Assembly (NCBI GenBank): GCA_045657105.1
Contig: JAZOSN010000036.1
Coordinates: 1 to 12,596 of the forward strand
Direction of reading: 5' to 3'
DNA: 12,596 bases
Origin: SIG672 sp045657105
GTDB lineage: Bacteria; Bacillota; Clostridia; Oscillospirales; CAG-272
Shown: positions 5,249 through 11,187 of the stretch, piece after piece
Layout of the letters: the number at the start of each line of letters is the position of its first letter
Numbering within the stretch: position 1 is the first letter of the stretch
The notes under the pieces: generated by a model
Told to the model about the DNA's origin: nothing
The model's database searches: none
Seen by the model: the letters and a program-made list of their open reading frames with translations, nothing else
Program-made: the position numbers and the translations under genes

Positions 5249-6865
5249 ATGAAAAGATTAGCAAGCCTTATTCTGGTGCTCGTACTCGTTATGTGTGCCG
5301 CACCCTGTGCTTTCGCTGCGAACGACGGCGAAAACCTCGTTATCTCTGAAGCTTCCCTTTACGAAGGCAAGGTCAGCGTAAACGTAAACACATCTGCTCT
5401 CTCCGATGATGCGGGCATCGTATTCGGTGCTACCGGACTCGAGGCGGGCAAAACCGTAAAGGAAGCAGGCGCAAACGCGTTCTATGCTTACATCTCGGGC
5501 GATAACGTAAACATCGGAGAGTGGAAGGCAGGCGCATGGACCGCACTCGGCAGTGCAAAGATTGCCGACAAGCTCGGTGCTGACGCTTGGGCAGCTGCAA
5601 AGGCGGCAAGCACGGTAGAGCTCTCCGTAGCATTCGCTATCAACGGAAACGTAAGAGTATGGATCAATGACGTTGCAGTTCTTGACCATAAGGATATTAC
5701 TCTCAGCGGCGCACAGCTCGCATATGCGGGCGCGGCAAACAGCGGAGTTACTGCCGATAAGATCGTTATCGAGGGCGGACTTGAGCTCAAAACCGTTGTG
5801 GGCGAAGTCACCTACGATGCAAACACCTACACCCTTAATGCAAAGGGAACTCAGGTTCTCGCATATTTCGCTAACCGCGAGATAACCGACGGATCGATAA
5901 AGACCACCTTCCCCGTAACCGCGTCCAGCCAAGGCGGTATCCTTGTAGGTCTTAAAGACGACGGCGCTTCGATGTGGGAAGGAACCAAGATAGCTTACTA
6001 TATGCTCCAGCTCAGAAGCACCAACCAGTTCAGATGGACTCTCTCTGACGGCGCATGTGTAACGGACGAGATCTTCAATGCAGAAACCAATGCGGAAAAG
6101 AAGACTCTCGCGGAATCGTATATCGCAGGCAGAATTACCGGATATAAGTTCGCGGCAAATGTAATTGCAACGCCTTGCAACTGGTTCTACGGAAGCAACA
6201 CGACTATAAGCGATCTTAACAATATCGTAGCAAGCTTCAATATAGGCAAAGACAGTGCGGTTATCGATTCGAGTGCAATCAACGCCTCGGTCGGCTCGTT
6301 TGTTGACTCTCAGCCCTTCGGCGGCGGATTCTACGGTATCCGTACCGATAAGGATATGGAGGTTACCGTCTACGCTATCAACAATCAGGTTGAGGCTATG
6401 GACCTTGAAATCGTAGGCACTCCCGCAAACGGAAGCCTCGTAGTTAAGACCTTCCCCGAAGGATCGGTTATCAACTCGGGTAACAAGATCACCGTAAGCG
6501 GCGCAGGCATCGAGCAGAGCGGCGACGCGGTTCTCAACGAGGACGGAACCTATACTATAAACTATACCGTTACCGGCGAGAGCGACGGAGTCATCACTGC
6601 TTCGGTTGACAACCACATTTTCGGAACTCTCAGCGCAGAGGTAGACGTTGACGGTGAAGATGACGACAACACCGGCAACCAGGGCGGAGATAACACCGGA
6701 AATGAAGGTGGCGACAACACCGGCGACAATACCGACAACGGTGCAACCGACGACGGTAAGAAGGACGACGGCAAGAACAACTCGATCATCTGGATCGTAG
6801 TTGCAGTTGCGGCAGTAGCAGTTATTGCGGTAGTTATTGTTGTTATCGCAAAGAAAAAGAAATAA
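5249..6865 (+). CDS. Secreted, C-terminally membrane-anchored protein of unknown function
   Basis: A 538-residue protein whose family I do not recognise. Residues 1-23 form a clear signal peptide (MKRLASLILVLVLVMCAAPC, then AFA before the likely cleavage). Residues about 30-185 end in NGNVRVWINDVAVLDHKDIT, a pattern reminiscent of concanavalin/LamG-like beta-sandwich domains. Residues about 190-390 may hold a second beta-rich module. About 390-465 resembles an Ig-like fold. A low-complexity linker (about 469-509) with the octad N-x-GGDNTG repeated leads to a hydrophobic helix (about 512-534) and KKKK. No LPxTG sorting motif is present, so it should be anchored by the helix with the bulk outside. 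The start ATG has GGAGG at 5236-5240; an upstream in-frame TTG at 5216 lacks one. Strong promoter and terminator make it a single-gene unit, probably well expressed. Confidence 0.9.
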   Translation: MKRLASLILVLVLVMCAAPCAFAANDGENLVISEASLYEGKVSVNVNTSALSDDAGIVFGATGLEAGKTVKEAGANAFYAYISGDNVNIGEWKAGAWTALGSAKIADKLGADAWAAAKAASTVELSVAFAINGNVRVWINDVAVLDHKDITLSGAQLAYAGAANSGVTADKIVIEGGLELKTVVGEVTYDANTYTLNAKGTQVLAYFANREITDGSIKTTFPVTASSQGGILVGLKDDGASMWEGTKIAYYMLQLRSTNQFRWTLSDGACVTDEIFNAETNAEKKTLAESYIAGRITGYKFAANVIATPCNWFYGSNTTISDLNNIVASFNIGKDSAVIDSSAINASVGSFVDSQPFGGGFYGIRTDKDMEVTVYAINNQVEAMDLEIVGTPANGSLVVKTFPEGSVINSGNKITVSGAGIEQSGDAVLNEDGTYTINYTVTGESDGVITASVDNHIFGTLSAEVDVDGEDDDNTGNQGGDNTGNEGGDNTGDNTDNGATDDGKKDDGKNNSIIWIVVAVAAVAVIAVVIVVIAKKKK

Positions 6866-6874
6866 AAAATAAAT

Positions 6875-6908
6875 AAAAAAATTCCCCGATTTTTCGGGGA
6901 ATTTTTTT
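6875..6908 (+). terminator. Rho-independent terminator after the surface-protein gene
   Basis: ATTCCCCGA (6881-6889), loop TTTT, TCGGGGAAT (6894-6902), followed by a T-run to 6908 and preceded by an A-run that extends the stem. It starts about ten bases after the stop codon. Confidence 0.95.
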
Positions 6909-6937
6909 ATGGTGTGCGAAAAATATCGATAATAAGA

Positions 6938-6966
6938 TTGACAAATTGTGCAAGTAGTGATATAAT
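6938..6966 (+). promoter_or_regulatory. Promoter of the Nudix-mntP-SIS-GNAT operon
   Basis: -35 TTGACA (6938-6943), 17-base spacer, -10 TATAAT (6961-6966), extended by TG at 6958-6959. Transcription would start near 6973, about 44 bases before the first ATG. That leader is too short for a yybP-ykoY manganese riboswitch, so none precedes mntP here. Confidence 0.88.
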
Positions 6967-7016
6967 CCAAGATAGTATTTTTCAGAAAGGACCGACCGTG
7001 CGATCGGGGCGCCACA

Positions 7017-7541
7017 ATGACAGAAATCTGGGACGTTTATGATGCAGACGGCAATATTATTCCCGACCGAGTTGCCGAAAGAGGCAAGCACGATCTTGGT
7101 AAAGGTGAGTATCACCTCGTCGTTTTTGCGTGGATAATCAACGATAAAGGCGAGTTTATCATTTCCAGACGACAGAAGGGAAAGATATTCGCGGGAAAAT
7201 GGGAATGTACCGGCGGTTGCGCTCTTGCGGGCGATAGCTCGATAGGCGCCGCAGTGCGCGAGGTTTCGGAGGAGCTCGGTCTGACGCTTGATCCGAGCGA
7301 CGGAGAGCTTTTCAAAAGATACAAGCGAAATTATCCGCAAGGAGCCTGCGCGATATGCGATGTATGGGTGTTCCGTAAAAATTTCGAGCTTTCGGATATG
7401 ACTCTTCAAAGGGAAGAGGTAAGTGCGGCAAAGCTTGTTTCGCCGAGAGAGCTTCTGACGCTTTTCGGAAGCAAGCCGTATAAGCGCAGATATGAATATC
7501 TTCCCGAACTTGTGGAAAAATATACTTCTGTAAAAATATAA
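7017..7541 (+). CDS. Nudix hydrolase (IDI/YfcD-like)
   Basis: A 174-residue Nudix protein. The Nudix box G-x5-E-x7-REUxEExGU is present at G67 to L89 (GGCALAGD, then REVSEELGL), with Asp73 in place of the usual first Glu. The metal-binding REVSEE core is intact. The N-terminus (EIWDVYDADGNIIPDRVAER) and KHDLGKGEYHLVVFAWIIND resemble the branch annotated as YfcD or isopentenyl-diphosphate isomerase-like Nudix proteins. Such proteins cleave nucleoside diphosphates linked to another moiety; the substrate cannot be read from the sequence. The ATG at 7017 has no strong Shine-Dalgarno (only GGGGC nearby), unlike its neighbours. The AAAGGA at 6986 is too far upstream to serve it, so initiation may be weak or the start slightly misplaced. 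First gene of a four-gene operon. Confidence 0.88.
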   Translation: MTEIWDVYDADGNIIPDRVAERGKHDLGKGEYHLVVFAWIINDKGEFIISRRQKGKIFAGKWECTGGCALAGDSSIGAAVREVSEELGLTLDPSDGELFKRYKRNYPQGACAICDVWVFRKNFELSDMTLQREEVSAAKLVSPRELLTLFGSKPYKRRYEYLPELVEKYTSVKI

Positions 7542-7555
7542 TTTTGGAGAAAAAT

Positions 7556-8134
7556 ATGGGTATTGCAGAGCTTCTTCTCGTTGCAGTCAGTCTTTCAATG
7601 GACGCTTTTGCCGTTGCCGTTTGTAAAGGGCTCGGTATGATCAAAATAAACTATAAAAGAGGACTTTTAATAGCACTCTTTTTCGGCGTTTTTCAGGCGC
7701 TTATGCCGTTTATCGGTTGGATGCTCGGCGTACAGTTTGAAGAATATATAGTTTCGTTCGATCACTGGATAGCATTCGTTCTTCTTGGATTTATCGGCGG
7801 AAAAATGATAGTCGAAGCCTTTGAAAAGGAAAAGGAAGAGCAGTGTCAGTGCGATAAATTCAGTATAGGTGAGCTTTTTGTGCTCGCGATAGCAACGAGT
7901 ATAGACGCGCTTGCGGTCGGTATCACCTTTGCGCTTATTGCGCCGAGTATAGGAATTGTGGGCGCGGTATCGATTATCGGAGTTATCACCTTTGCACTCT
8001 CCTTTGTGGGAGTTGTAATAGGAAACAAATTCGGCTCAAAATATAAAAAATGGGCGGAGCTTGCAGGCGGTATCATTCTTTGTCTTATGGGACTTAAAAT
8101 ACTTTTGGAGCATCTTGGAATAATATCATTCTGA
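7556..8134 (+). CDS. mntP: MntP-family manganese efflux pump
   Basis: A 192-residue inner-membrane protein with six likely helices (about 4-26, 36-58, 66-88, 107-126, 132-155, 167-188). It shows the internal duplication typical of MntP: SLSMDAFAVAVCKGL with Asp16, and ATSIDALAVGITFAL with Asp117. These paired acidic residues are expected to carry Mn2+. A charged loop with CQC (97-99) joins the halves. MntP exports Mn2+ and protects against manganese excess. The ATG at 7556 has TTGGAG just upstream; an in-frame TTG at 7544 is part of that ribosome binding site and is rejected as the start. It lies 14 bases after the Nudix gene. No Mn riboswitch or MntR-type site was seen, so expression probably follows the operon promoter. 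Confidence 0.94.
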   Translation: MGIAELLLVAVSLSMDAFAVAVCKGLGMIKINYKRGLLIALFFGVFQALMPFIGWMLGVQFEEYIVSFDHWIAFVLLGFIGGKMIVEAFEKEKEEQCQCDKFSIGELFVLAIATSIDALAVGITFALIAPSIGIVGAVSIIGVITFALSFVGVVIGNKFGSKYKKWAELAGGIILCLMGLKILLEHLGIISF

Positions 8135-8153
8135 ATATAGGGAGAAAATTAAA

Positions 8154-9203
8154 GTGGCAGAAACGAAAATGCATAGCGAGATTTTAGAAAATCCGAGGGT
8201 TATTGCAGAACTTGAAAAGGTCAACAAGGAAACTCTTACTGCGCTCGTGGGTGAGCTTAAAGCAAAGGGAGTCAGACACGTGACCTTCGCGGCGCGCGGA
8301 ACGTCCGACCACGCTTCGATCTACGGACAGTATCTTATGACCGTTCTCGGCGGAAAGGTAGCAGGTCTTGCAGTGCCGTCCGCTCTCACCGTTTACGGGG
8401 CTGAGCCTCAGTTTTCGAGTGACGATCTTGTGATCGGCGTTTCTCAGTCGGGTGCGGCAGAGGACGTTCTTTCGGTTATGAACGCCGCTAAAAAATGCGG
8501 AGCAACCGTTGCGGCAATTACCAACCACGCGGACAGTAAAATGGCAAAGGCGGCAGACTTCCATCTCGACTGCGCGGCGGGCGAGGAGTACGCTCTTGCG
8601 GCGACCAAGACCTTCGTTGCCGAGATCGGACTTATCTGTCTGCTTGCGGCTTATTGGTTTGACGATGCACAGCTTTTAAAATCGTTCAGAAAGCTTCCGT
8701 CGGTTCTCGAAAAGACTGTAAAAATGCTCGATAAAAAGATCGAAAATATCGCGCAGAGATACATATATGCACGCGACGGATTTATTCTCAGCCGCGGAAT
8801 GTCCTATCCTATCGCGCTTGAAGCCTCGCTTAAAGTTCAGGAAACCTGTTTTATCAGAATGAAGGGATACTCGGTATCCGATTTCTATCACGGACCGTTC
8901 GCTCAGGTTGAAAAGGGAACGCCGATCATCGTTTATGCTCCCGCCGGAAGAGGACTCAGCGATAATCTTGCGGTCATCGATAGACTTACGGGTATGGAGG
9001 TCGATCCTCTCGTTGTCACCGATAATAAGGAAATTGCCGATAAGTACGCCTTTTCCTGCCTGATTCCTGCGACGAAAAACGAGTTTACCTCGGTATTCGT
9101 GCTCGCGATCTTCGCGCAGATGTTCTCGGAGAAGCTCTGCACACTCAGACGTCTTGATCCCGACGTTTCGAGAAACCTCAAAAAGGTTACGGTAACAAAA
9201 TAA
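8154..9203 (+). CDS. SIS-domain sugar-phosphate protein, GlmS isomerase-like without glutaminase domain
   Basis: A 349-residue protein with two SIS domains, corresponding to the isomerase half of GlmS but lacking the N-terminal glutamine amidotransferase. Motifs in order: AARGTSDHA (46-54), GVSQSGAAEDV (95-105), EYALAATKTFVAEIG (145-159), RGMSYPIALEASLKVQE (214-230), DFYHGPFAQVEKG (243-255) and the terminal LDPDVSRNLKKVT (334-346). Proteins of this architecture include glucosamine-6-phosphate deaminases (NagB-II/GlmD), AgaS and Amadori-product deglycases. A deaminase or isomerase acting on a phosphorylated amino sugar is the likeliest role, and the substrate is open. The start codon is GTG, with GGGAG at 8140-8144, nine bases upstream. 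It follows mntP by 19 bases and is followed after one base by the GNAT gene. Confidence 0.92.
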   Translation: MAETKMHSEILENPRVIAELEKVNKETLTALVGELKAKGVRHVTFAARGTSDHASIYGQYLMTVLGGKVAGLAVPSALTVYGAEPQFSSDDLVIGVSQSGAAEDVLSVMNAAKKCGATVAAITNHADSKMAKAADFHLDCAAGEEYALAATKTFVAEIGLICLLAAYWFDDAQLLKSFRKLPSVLEKTVKMLDKKIENIAQRYIYARDGFILSRGMSYPIALEASLKVQETCFIRMKGYSVSDFYHGPFAQVEKGTPIIVYAPAGRGLSDNLAVIDRLTGMEVDPLVVTDNKEIADKYAFSCLIPATKNEFTSVFVLAIFAQMFSEKLCTLRRLDPDVSRNLKKVTVTK

Positions 9204-9204
9204 T

Positions 9205-9891
9205 ATGAAAATTTCGTTTTCGGTAGAAAAGGAAAAGAGAATATTTAAAGCGGACTATCCTATGATAGTCCCTTTTCTCGTCGAAAGCTATGGCGACGAT
9301 CTCGAGATTGAGGTCTATTCGGGCATCAGGCGACTTGCAAAGAGATACGTGAAAAAGTACGGCAAGGATATATTTTCCGACGAAGCGCTTACCGCTCTGA
9401 ATGAGGAGCTTGAAAAATACGCTCTTTCTCACGGATATGAGGGCGAGGCGCACGAAAGACTGCGCTGGTACCACTCGTTTTCACTGAGAAATGCAGAAAA
9501 TCTTGATGTTTCGGCGATTTTGCCGTCAAGTGTGAAGATAGAGCGCGATGGTCTGGAAAATCTCACGACTCTTGACGTGAAGGAAAACCTTGAAAAAAAT
9601 ATTCCGATGTTCGCGACCGTTTCGGACTCAAAAATAGTGTCGATGGCGTGTGTGAACGAGTACGGACAGGGGCAGAAAATGCTCGAAATAACGGTCGAAA
9701 CCGCGCCTGAACATCGCAGACGCGGCTATGCACGATCAAACACCGCCGCCCTTGCCAAATTTCTTCTTGAAAACGGATATAGCGTAGCCTACTGTTGCAG
9801 TAGGTATAACGAGGGCTCGCGCCGCATAGCCGAGTCGCTCGGCTTCGAGCTTGACGGAAGGTTTTATGCTTATAACGCGTATAGAAAATGA
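9205..9891 (+). CDS. GNAT-family N-acetyltransferase with an extra N-terminal region
   Basis: A 228-residue protein. The C-terminal half is a GNAT acetyltransferase: motif A is EITVETAPEHRRRGYARSNT (161-180), with the acetyl-CoA phosphate-binding RRRGYAR. It continues through CCSRYNEGSRRIAESLGFEL, the usual late strand and helix. Residues 1-130 are charged and helical (for example GKDIFSDEALTALNEELEKY), match no domain I know, and may recognise the substrate. The ATG begins one base after the SIS gene stop, so it is almost certainly translationally coupled; there is only a weak ribosome binding site inside the upstream gene. Adjacency to an amino-sugar-type SIS protein suggests, but does not show, an amine or amino-sugar substrate. 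No clear terminator follows before the repeat element. Confidence 0.87.
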   Translation: MKISFSVEKEKRIFKADYPMIVPFLVESYGDDLEIEVYSGIRRLAKRYVKKYGKDIFSDEALTALNEELEKYALSHGYEGEAHERLRWYHSFSLRNAENLDVSAILPSSVKIERDGLENLTTLDVKENLEKNIPMFATVSDSKIVSMACVNEYGQGQKMLEITVETAPEHRRRGYARSNTAALAKFLLENGYSVAYCCSRYNEGSRRIAESLGFELDGRFYAYNAYRK

Positions 9892-9964
9892 GAAAATATA
9901 GGAGCTTTTTTATAATAGGCGAAATTTATTGATTACTTGTTTTTGAGTTAAAGCCTAACAAAAG

Positions 9965-10013
9965 GCCTTCCCCAGCGGGGAAGGTGGCACGCGAAGCGTG
10001 ACGGATGAGGAGA
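9965..10013 (+). repeat. Two-hairpin palindromic repeat, left copy
   Basis: Organisation: hairpin 1 CCTTCCCC-AGC-GGGGAAGG (9966-9984), linker TG G (9985-9987), hairpin 2 CACGC-GAA-GCGTG (9988-10000), tail ACGGATGAGGAGA (10001-10013). It matches the right copy (10407-10455) in inverted orientation, with identical first loop, linker and tail. The tail contains GAGGAG, five bases before the DUF559 start codon. I associate this repeat type with clostridial intergenic DNA from memory, not from a search. Confidence 0.9.
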
Positions 10014-10017
10014 GCAT

Positions 10018-10395
10018 ATGATATATAAATACAACCCAAAACTTGTATCTCGAGCTCAAAACTTACGGCGCAATATGACCGACGAAGAAAAGCATCTTTG
10101 GTATGATTTTCTAAAAAAACTTCCTGTGACTGTAAATAGGCAGAAAAACATAGGCAATTACATCGTTGATTTTTTTATTGCAAGTAACAGAATCGTCATT
10201 GAAATAGACGGACGCCAGCACGGTATAACCGAGAACAAAGAAAATGACAGAAAAAGGGACGCCGATCTGCATAAACTCGGAATTACCGTTCTCAGATATA
10301 AAAATGCGGATATAAATACAAGATTCAACGTTGTGTGTGAAGATATTTTGAAACATCTCGGATTGTCGGCGCTTGATTTGAAGTGGCGAGATTGA
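10018..10395 (+). CDS. DUF559 (Vsr-like) endonuclease-domain protein
   Basis: A 125-residue protein of the DUF559 family, related to the very-short-patch-repair endonuclease within the PD-(D/E)XK superfamily. The N-terminal motif is NPKLVSRAQNLRRNMTDEEK with HLWYDFL (6-32), then NRQKNIGNYIVDFFI (40-54). The likely catalytic site is Asp51, E62-x-D64 and Q67-H68 in IVIEIDGRQHG. ITVLRYKNADI (89-99) closes the core. All key positions appear intact, so an active nuclease is plausible; DNA specificity is unknown. The ATG at 10018 uses GAGGAG at 10007-10012, which belongs to the left repeat. The gene is A-rich compared with its neighbours. There is no obvious promoter of its own; read-through from the upstream operon is possible. 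Confidence 0.93.
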   Translation: MIYKYNPKLVSRAQNLRRNMTDEEKHLWYDFLKKLPVTVNRQKNIGNYIVDFFIASNRIVIEIDGRQHGITENKENDRKRDADLHKLGITVLRYKNADINTRFNVVCEDILKHLGLSALDLKWRD

Positions 10396-10406
10396 ACGAA
10401 GAGTGA

Positions 10407-10455
10407 TCTCCTCATCCGTCAGCCTACGGCTGCCACCTTCTCCGCTGGAGAAGGC
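10407..10455 (-). repeat. Two-hairpin palindromic repeat, right copy (inverted)
   Basis: Read on the - strand: hairpin 1 CCTTCTCC-AGC-GGAGAAGG (10436-10454), linker TGG, hairpin 2 CAGCC-GTA-GGCTG (10420-10432), tail ACGGATGAGGAGA (10407-10419). Both stems differ from the left copy by paired substitutions that keep base pairing. First loop, linker and tail are identical to the left copy. It starts 11 bases after the DUF559 stop. Confidence 0.9.
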
Positions 10456-10475
10456 TATAAGCGAGAGCGAACAAG

Positions 10476-10505
10476 ACCGCAGGATTTTGATTTCCTGCGG
10501 TTTTT
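10476..10505 (+). terminator. Rho-independent terminator after the DUF559 element
   Basis: ACCGCAGGA (10476-10484), loop TTTTGATT, TCCTGCGGT (10493-10501), then TTTT to 10505. It would end transcripts from the DUF559 gene and any read-through from the upstream Nudix-mntP-SIS-GNAT operon. Confidence 0.85.
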
Positions 10506-10510
10506 ATTAA

Positions 10511-10580
10511 AGTTTTTGAGGTTCTTAGGAACTTTTTTTAAAAAGTTCCTAAGTGGGTTCCAAGGGCAAAGCCCTTGGTC
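10511..10580. repeat. Second two-hairpin palindromic repeat, unrelated to the first
   Basis: First hairpin: CTTAGGAACTTTTT (10524-10537), TT, AAAAAGTTCCTAAG (10540-10553), a perfect 14-bp palindrome. Then TGGGTT, and a second hairpin CCAAGGGC-AAA-GCCCTTGG (10560-10578) that ends directly against the mnmM stop codon. It resembles a recurrent clostridial intergenic repeat I know from memory. In transcripts from mnmM it forms strong 3' hairpins and may act as a terminator or stability element, though no T-run directly follows on that strand. Confidence 0.75.
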
Positions 10581-11130
10581 ATTTCTTCTCTACAAGATAA
10601 AAATACGGCGACGTCGGGGAATTCATAAGATTAAATCGCGCGGCGCAGTAGCTTCTGCGGTCAAGCTTTGCGAGAATATCTCCTATCATAACGCCTTCCT
10701 CGGCACCCTCGGCGTGACCGGGATAGACCGCGATAAGAAGCGCGCCGTCGTCGTCAAGCAGACGTATCGCCGCTTCGATTGCAGGCAGAGTCGTTTCGAA
10801 ATGTGTTCTGACCGTTTTGTCGCTTCCGGGAAGCCAACCGAGGTTGAACATTCCGACGCACATCTTTTCTGTTACGTATTTTTCGCTGTTGTGATGCGAG
10901 TCGAGGATAAGCGTGTAGTTTTCGGGTGCGCCCTCGCTTTCGAGAAGAGCGCGCGTACTGTCGAGCGCCGCCTGCTGAACGTCAAAGGCGTAGACCTTGC
11001 CGCTCGCGCCGACTGCCTTCGAGAGCCAGAGCGTGTCGTGTCCGTTTCCCATTGTGAAATCGACGGCAACGCCGCCCTCTTTTATGTGCGGAACGAGAAA
11101 ATTTTTCTCGGTAGTTTTAAGATCAAGCAT
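10579..11130 (-). CDS. mnmM: tRNA wobble-uridine methyltransferase MnmM (YtqB family)
   Basis: A 183-residue class I SAM methyltransferase of the YtqB/rRNA_methylase family. SAM motif I is VDFTMGNGHDTLWL (23-36), characteristic of this family. The acidic strand-2 residue is Asp50 (YAFDVQ). The family motifs MFNLGWLPGSD (94-104) and AVYPGHAEG (134-142) follow. YtqB proteins were shown to be MnmM, which methylates 5-aminomethyl-(2-thio)uridine at the tRNA wobble position to 5-methylaminomethyl. The ATG at 11130 has AAAGGA upstream. It is 57 bases downstream of mnmE on the same strand. MnmE-MnmG installs the side chain that MnmM later methylates, so the pair makes biochemical sense. The stop codon abuts the palindromic repeat. 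Confidence 0.9.
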   Translation of the reverse strand: MLDLKTTEKNFLVPHIKEGGVAVDFTMGNGHDTLWLSKAVGASGKVYAFDVQQAALDSTRALLESEGAPENYTLILDSHHNSEKYVTEKMCVGMFNLGWLPGSDKTVRTHFETTLPAIEAAIRLLDDDGALLIAVYPGHAEGAEEGVMIGDILAKLDRRSYCAARFNLMNSPTSPYFYLVEKK

Positions 11131-11187
11131 AGTTTTTTCCTTTCGGTGATTTTGGCTATCACTGCCTTGCGGGATTTAATAAAAATT

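Larger units (their letters stand above)
9965..10455 (+). mobile_element. Candidate compact element: DUF559 nuclease gene between inverted two-hairpin repeats
   Basis: The 491-base unit consists of the left repeat, 4 bases, the DUF559 gene, 11 bases, and the right repeat. There is almost no sequence that is neither gene nor repeat, which is typical of a minimal mobile or domesticated element. No transposase, recombinase or clear target-site duplication is visible: the left flank ends CTAACAAAA and the right flank begins TATAAGCGA. Mobility is therefore inferred from architecture only. Alternatively it could be a nuclease that has been captured between pre-existing intergenic repeats. Confidence 0.5.

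Noticed and set aside
5258..7015. A 585-codon open frame antisense to the surface-protein gene
   Set aside because: It lies opposite a gene with signal peptide, ribosome binding site, promoter and terminator. Its translation is cysteine- and serine-rich with no domain, and it has no ribosome binding site. It reflects the biased codon use of the sense strand.
6967..7556. Manganese (yybP-ykoY) riboswitch controlling mntP
   Set aside because: mntP follows the Nudix gene by 14 bases, and the operon leader is only about 44 bases, too short for this riboswitch.
9911..9916. TATAAT as a dedicated promoter for the DUF559 gene
   Set aside because: No acceptable -35 lies 16-18 bases upstream; that region is the end of the GNAT coding sequence.
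10158..10415. An 85-codon frame antisense to the DUF559 gene, starting in the right repeat's ATGAGG
   Set aside because: The mirrored tail gives it a start codon, but the frame is antisense to an intact nuclease and its product resembles nothing known.
9965..10455. CRISPR array or IS200/IS605-type element
   Set aside because: There are only two repeat copies, inverted, with a gene between them and no regular spacers. The protein is DUF559, not a Y1 transposase, TnpB or Cas protein.
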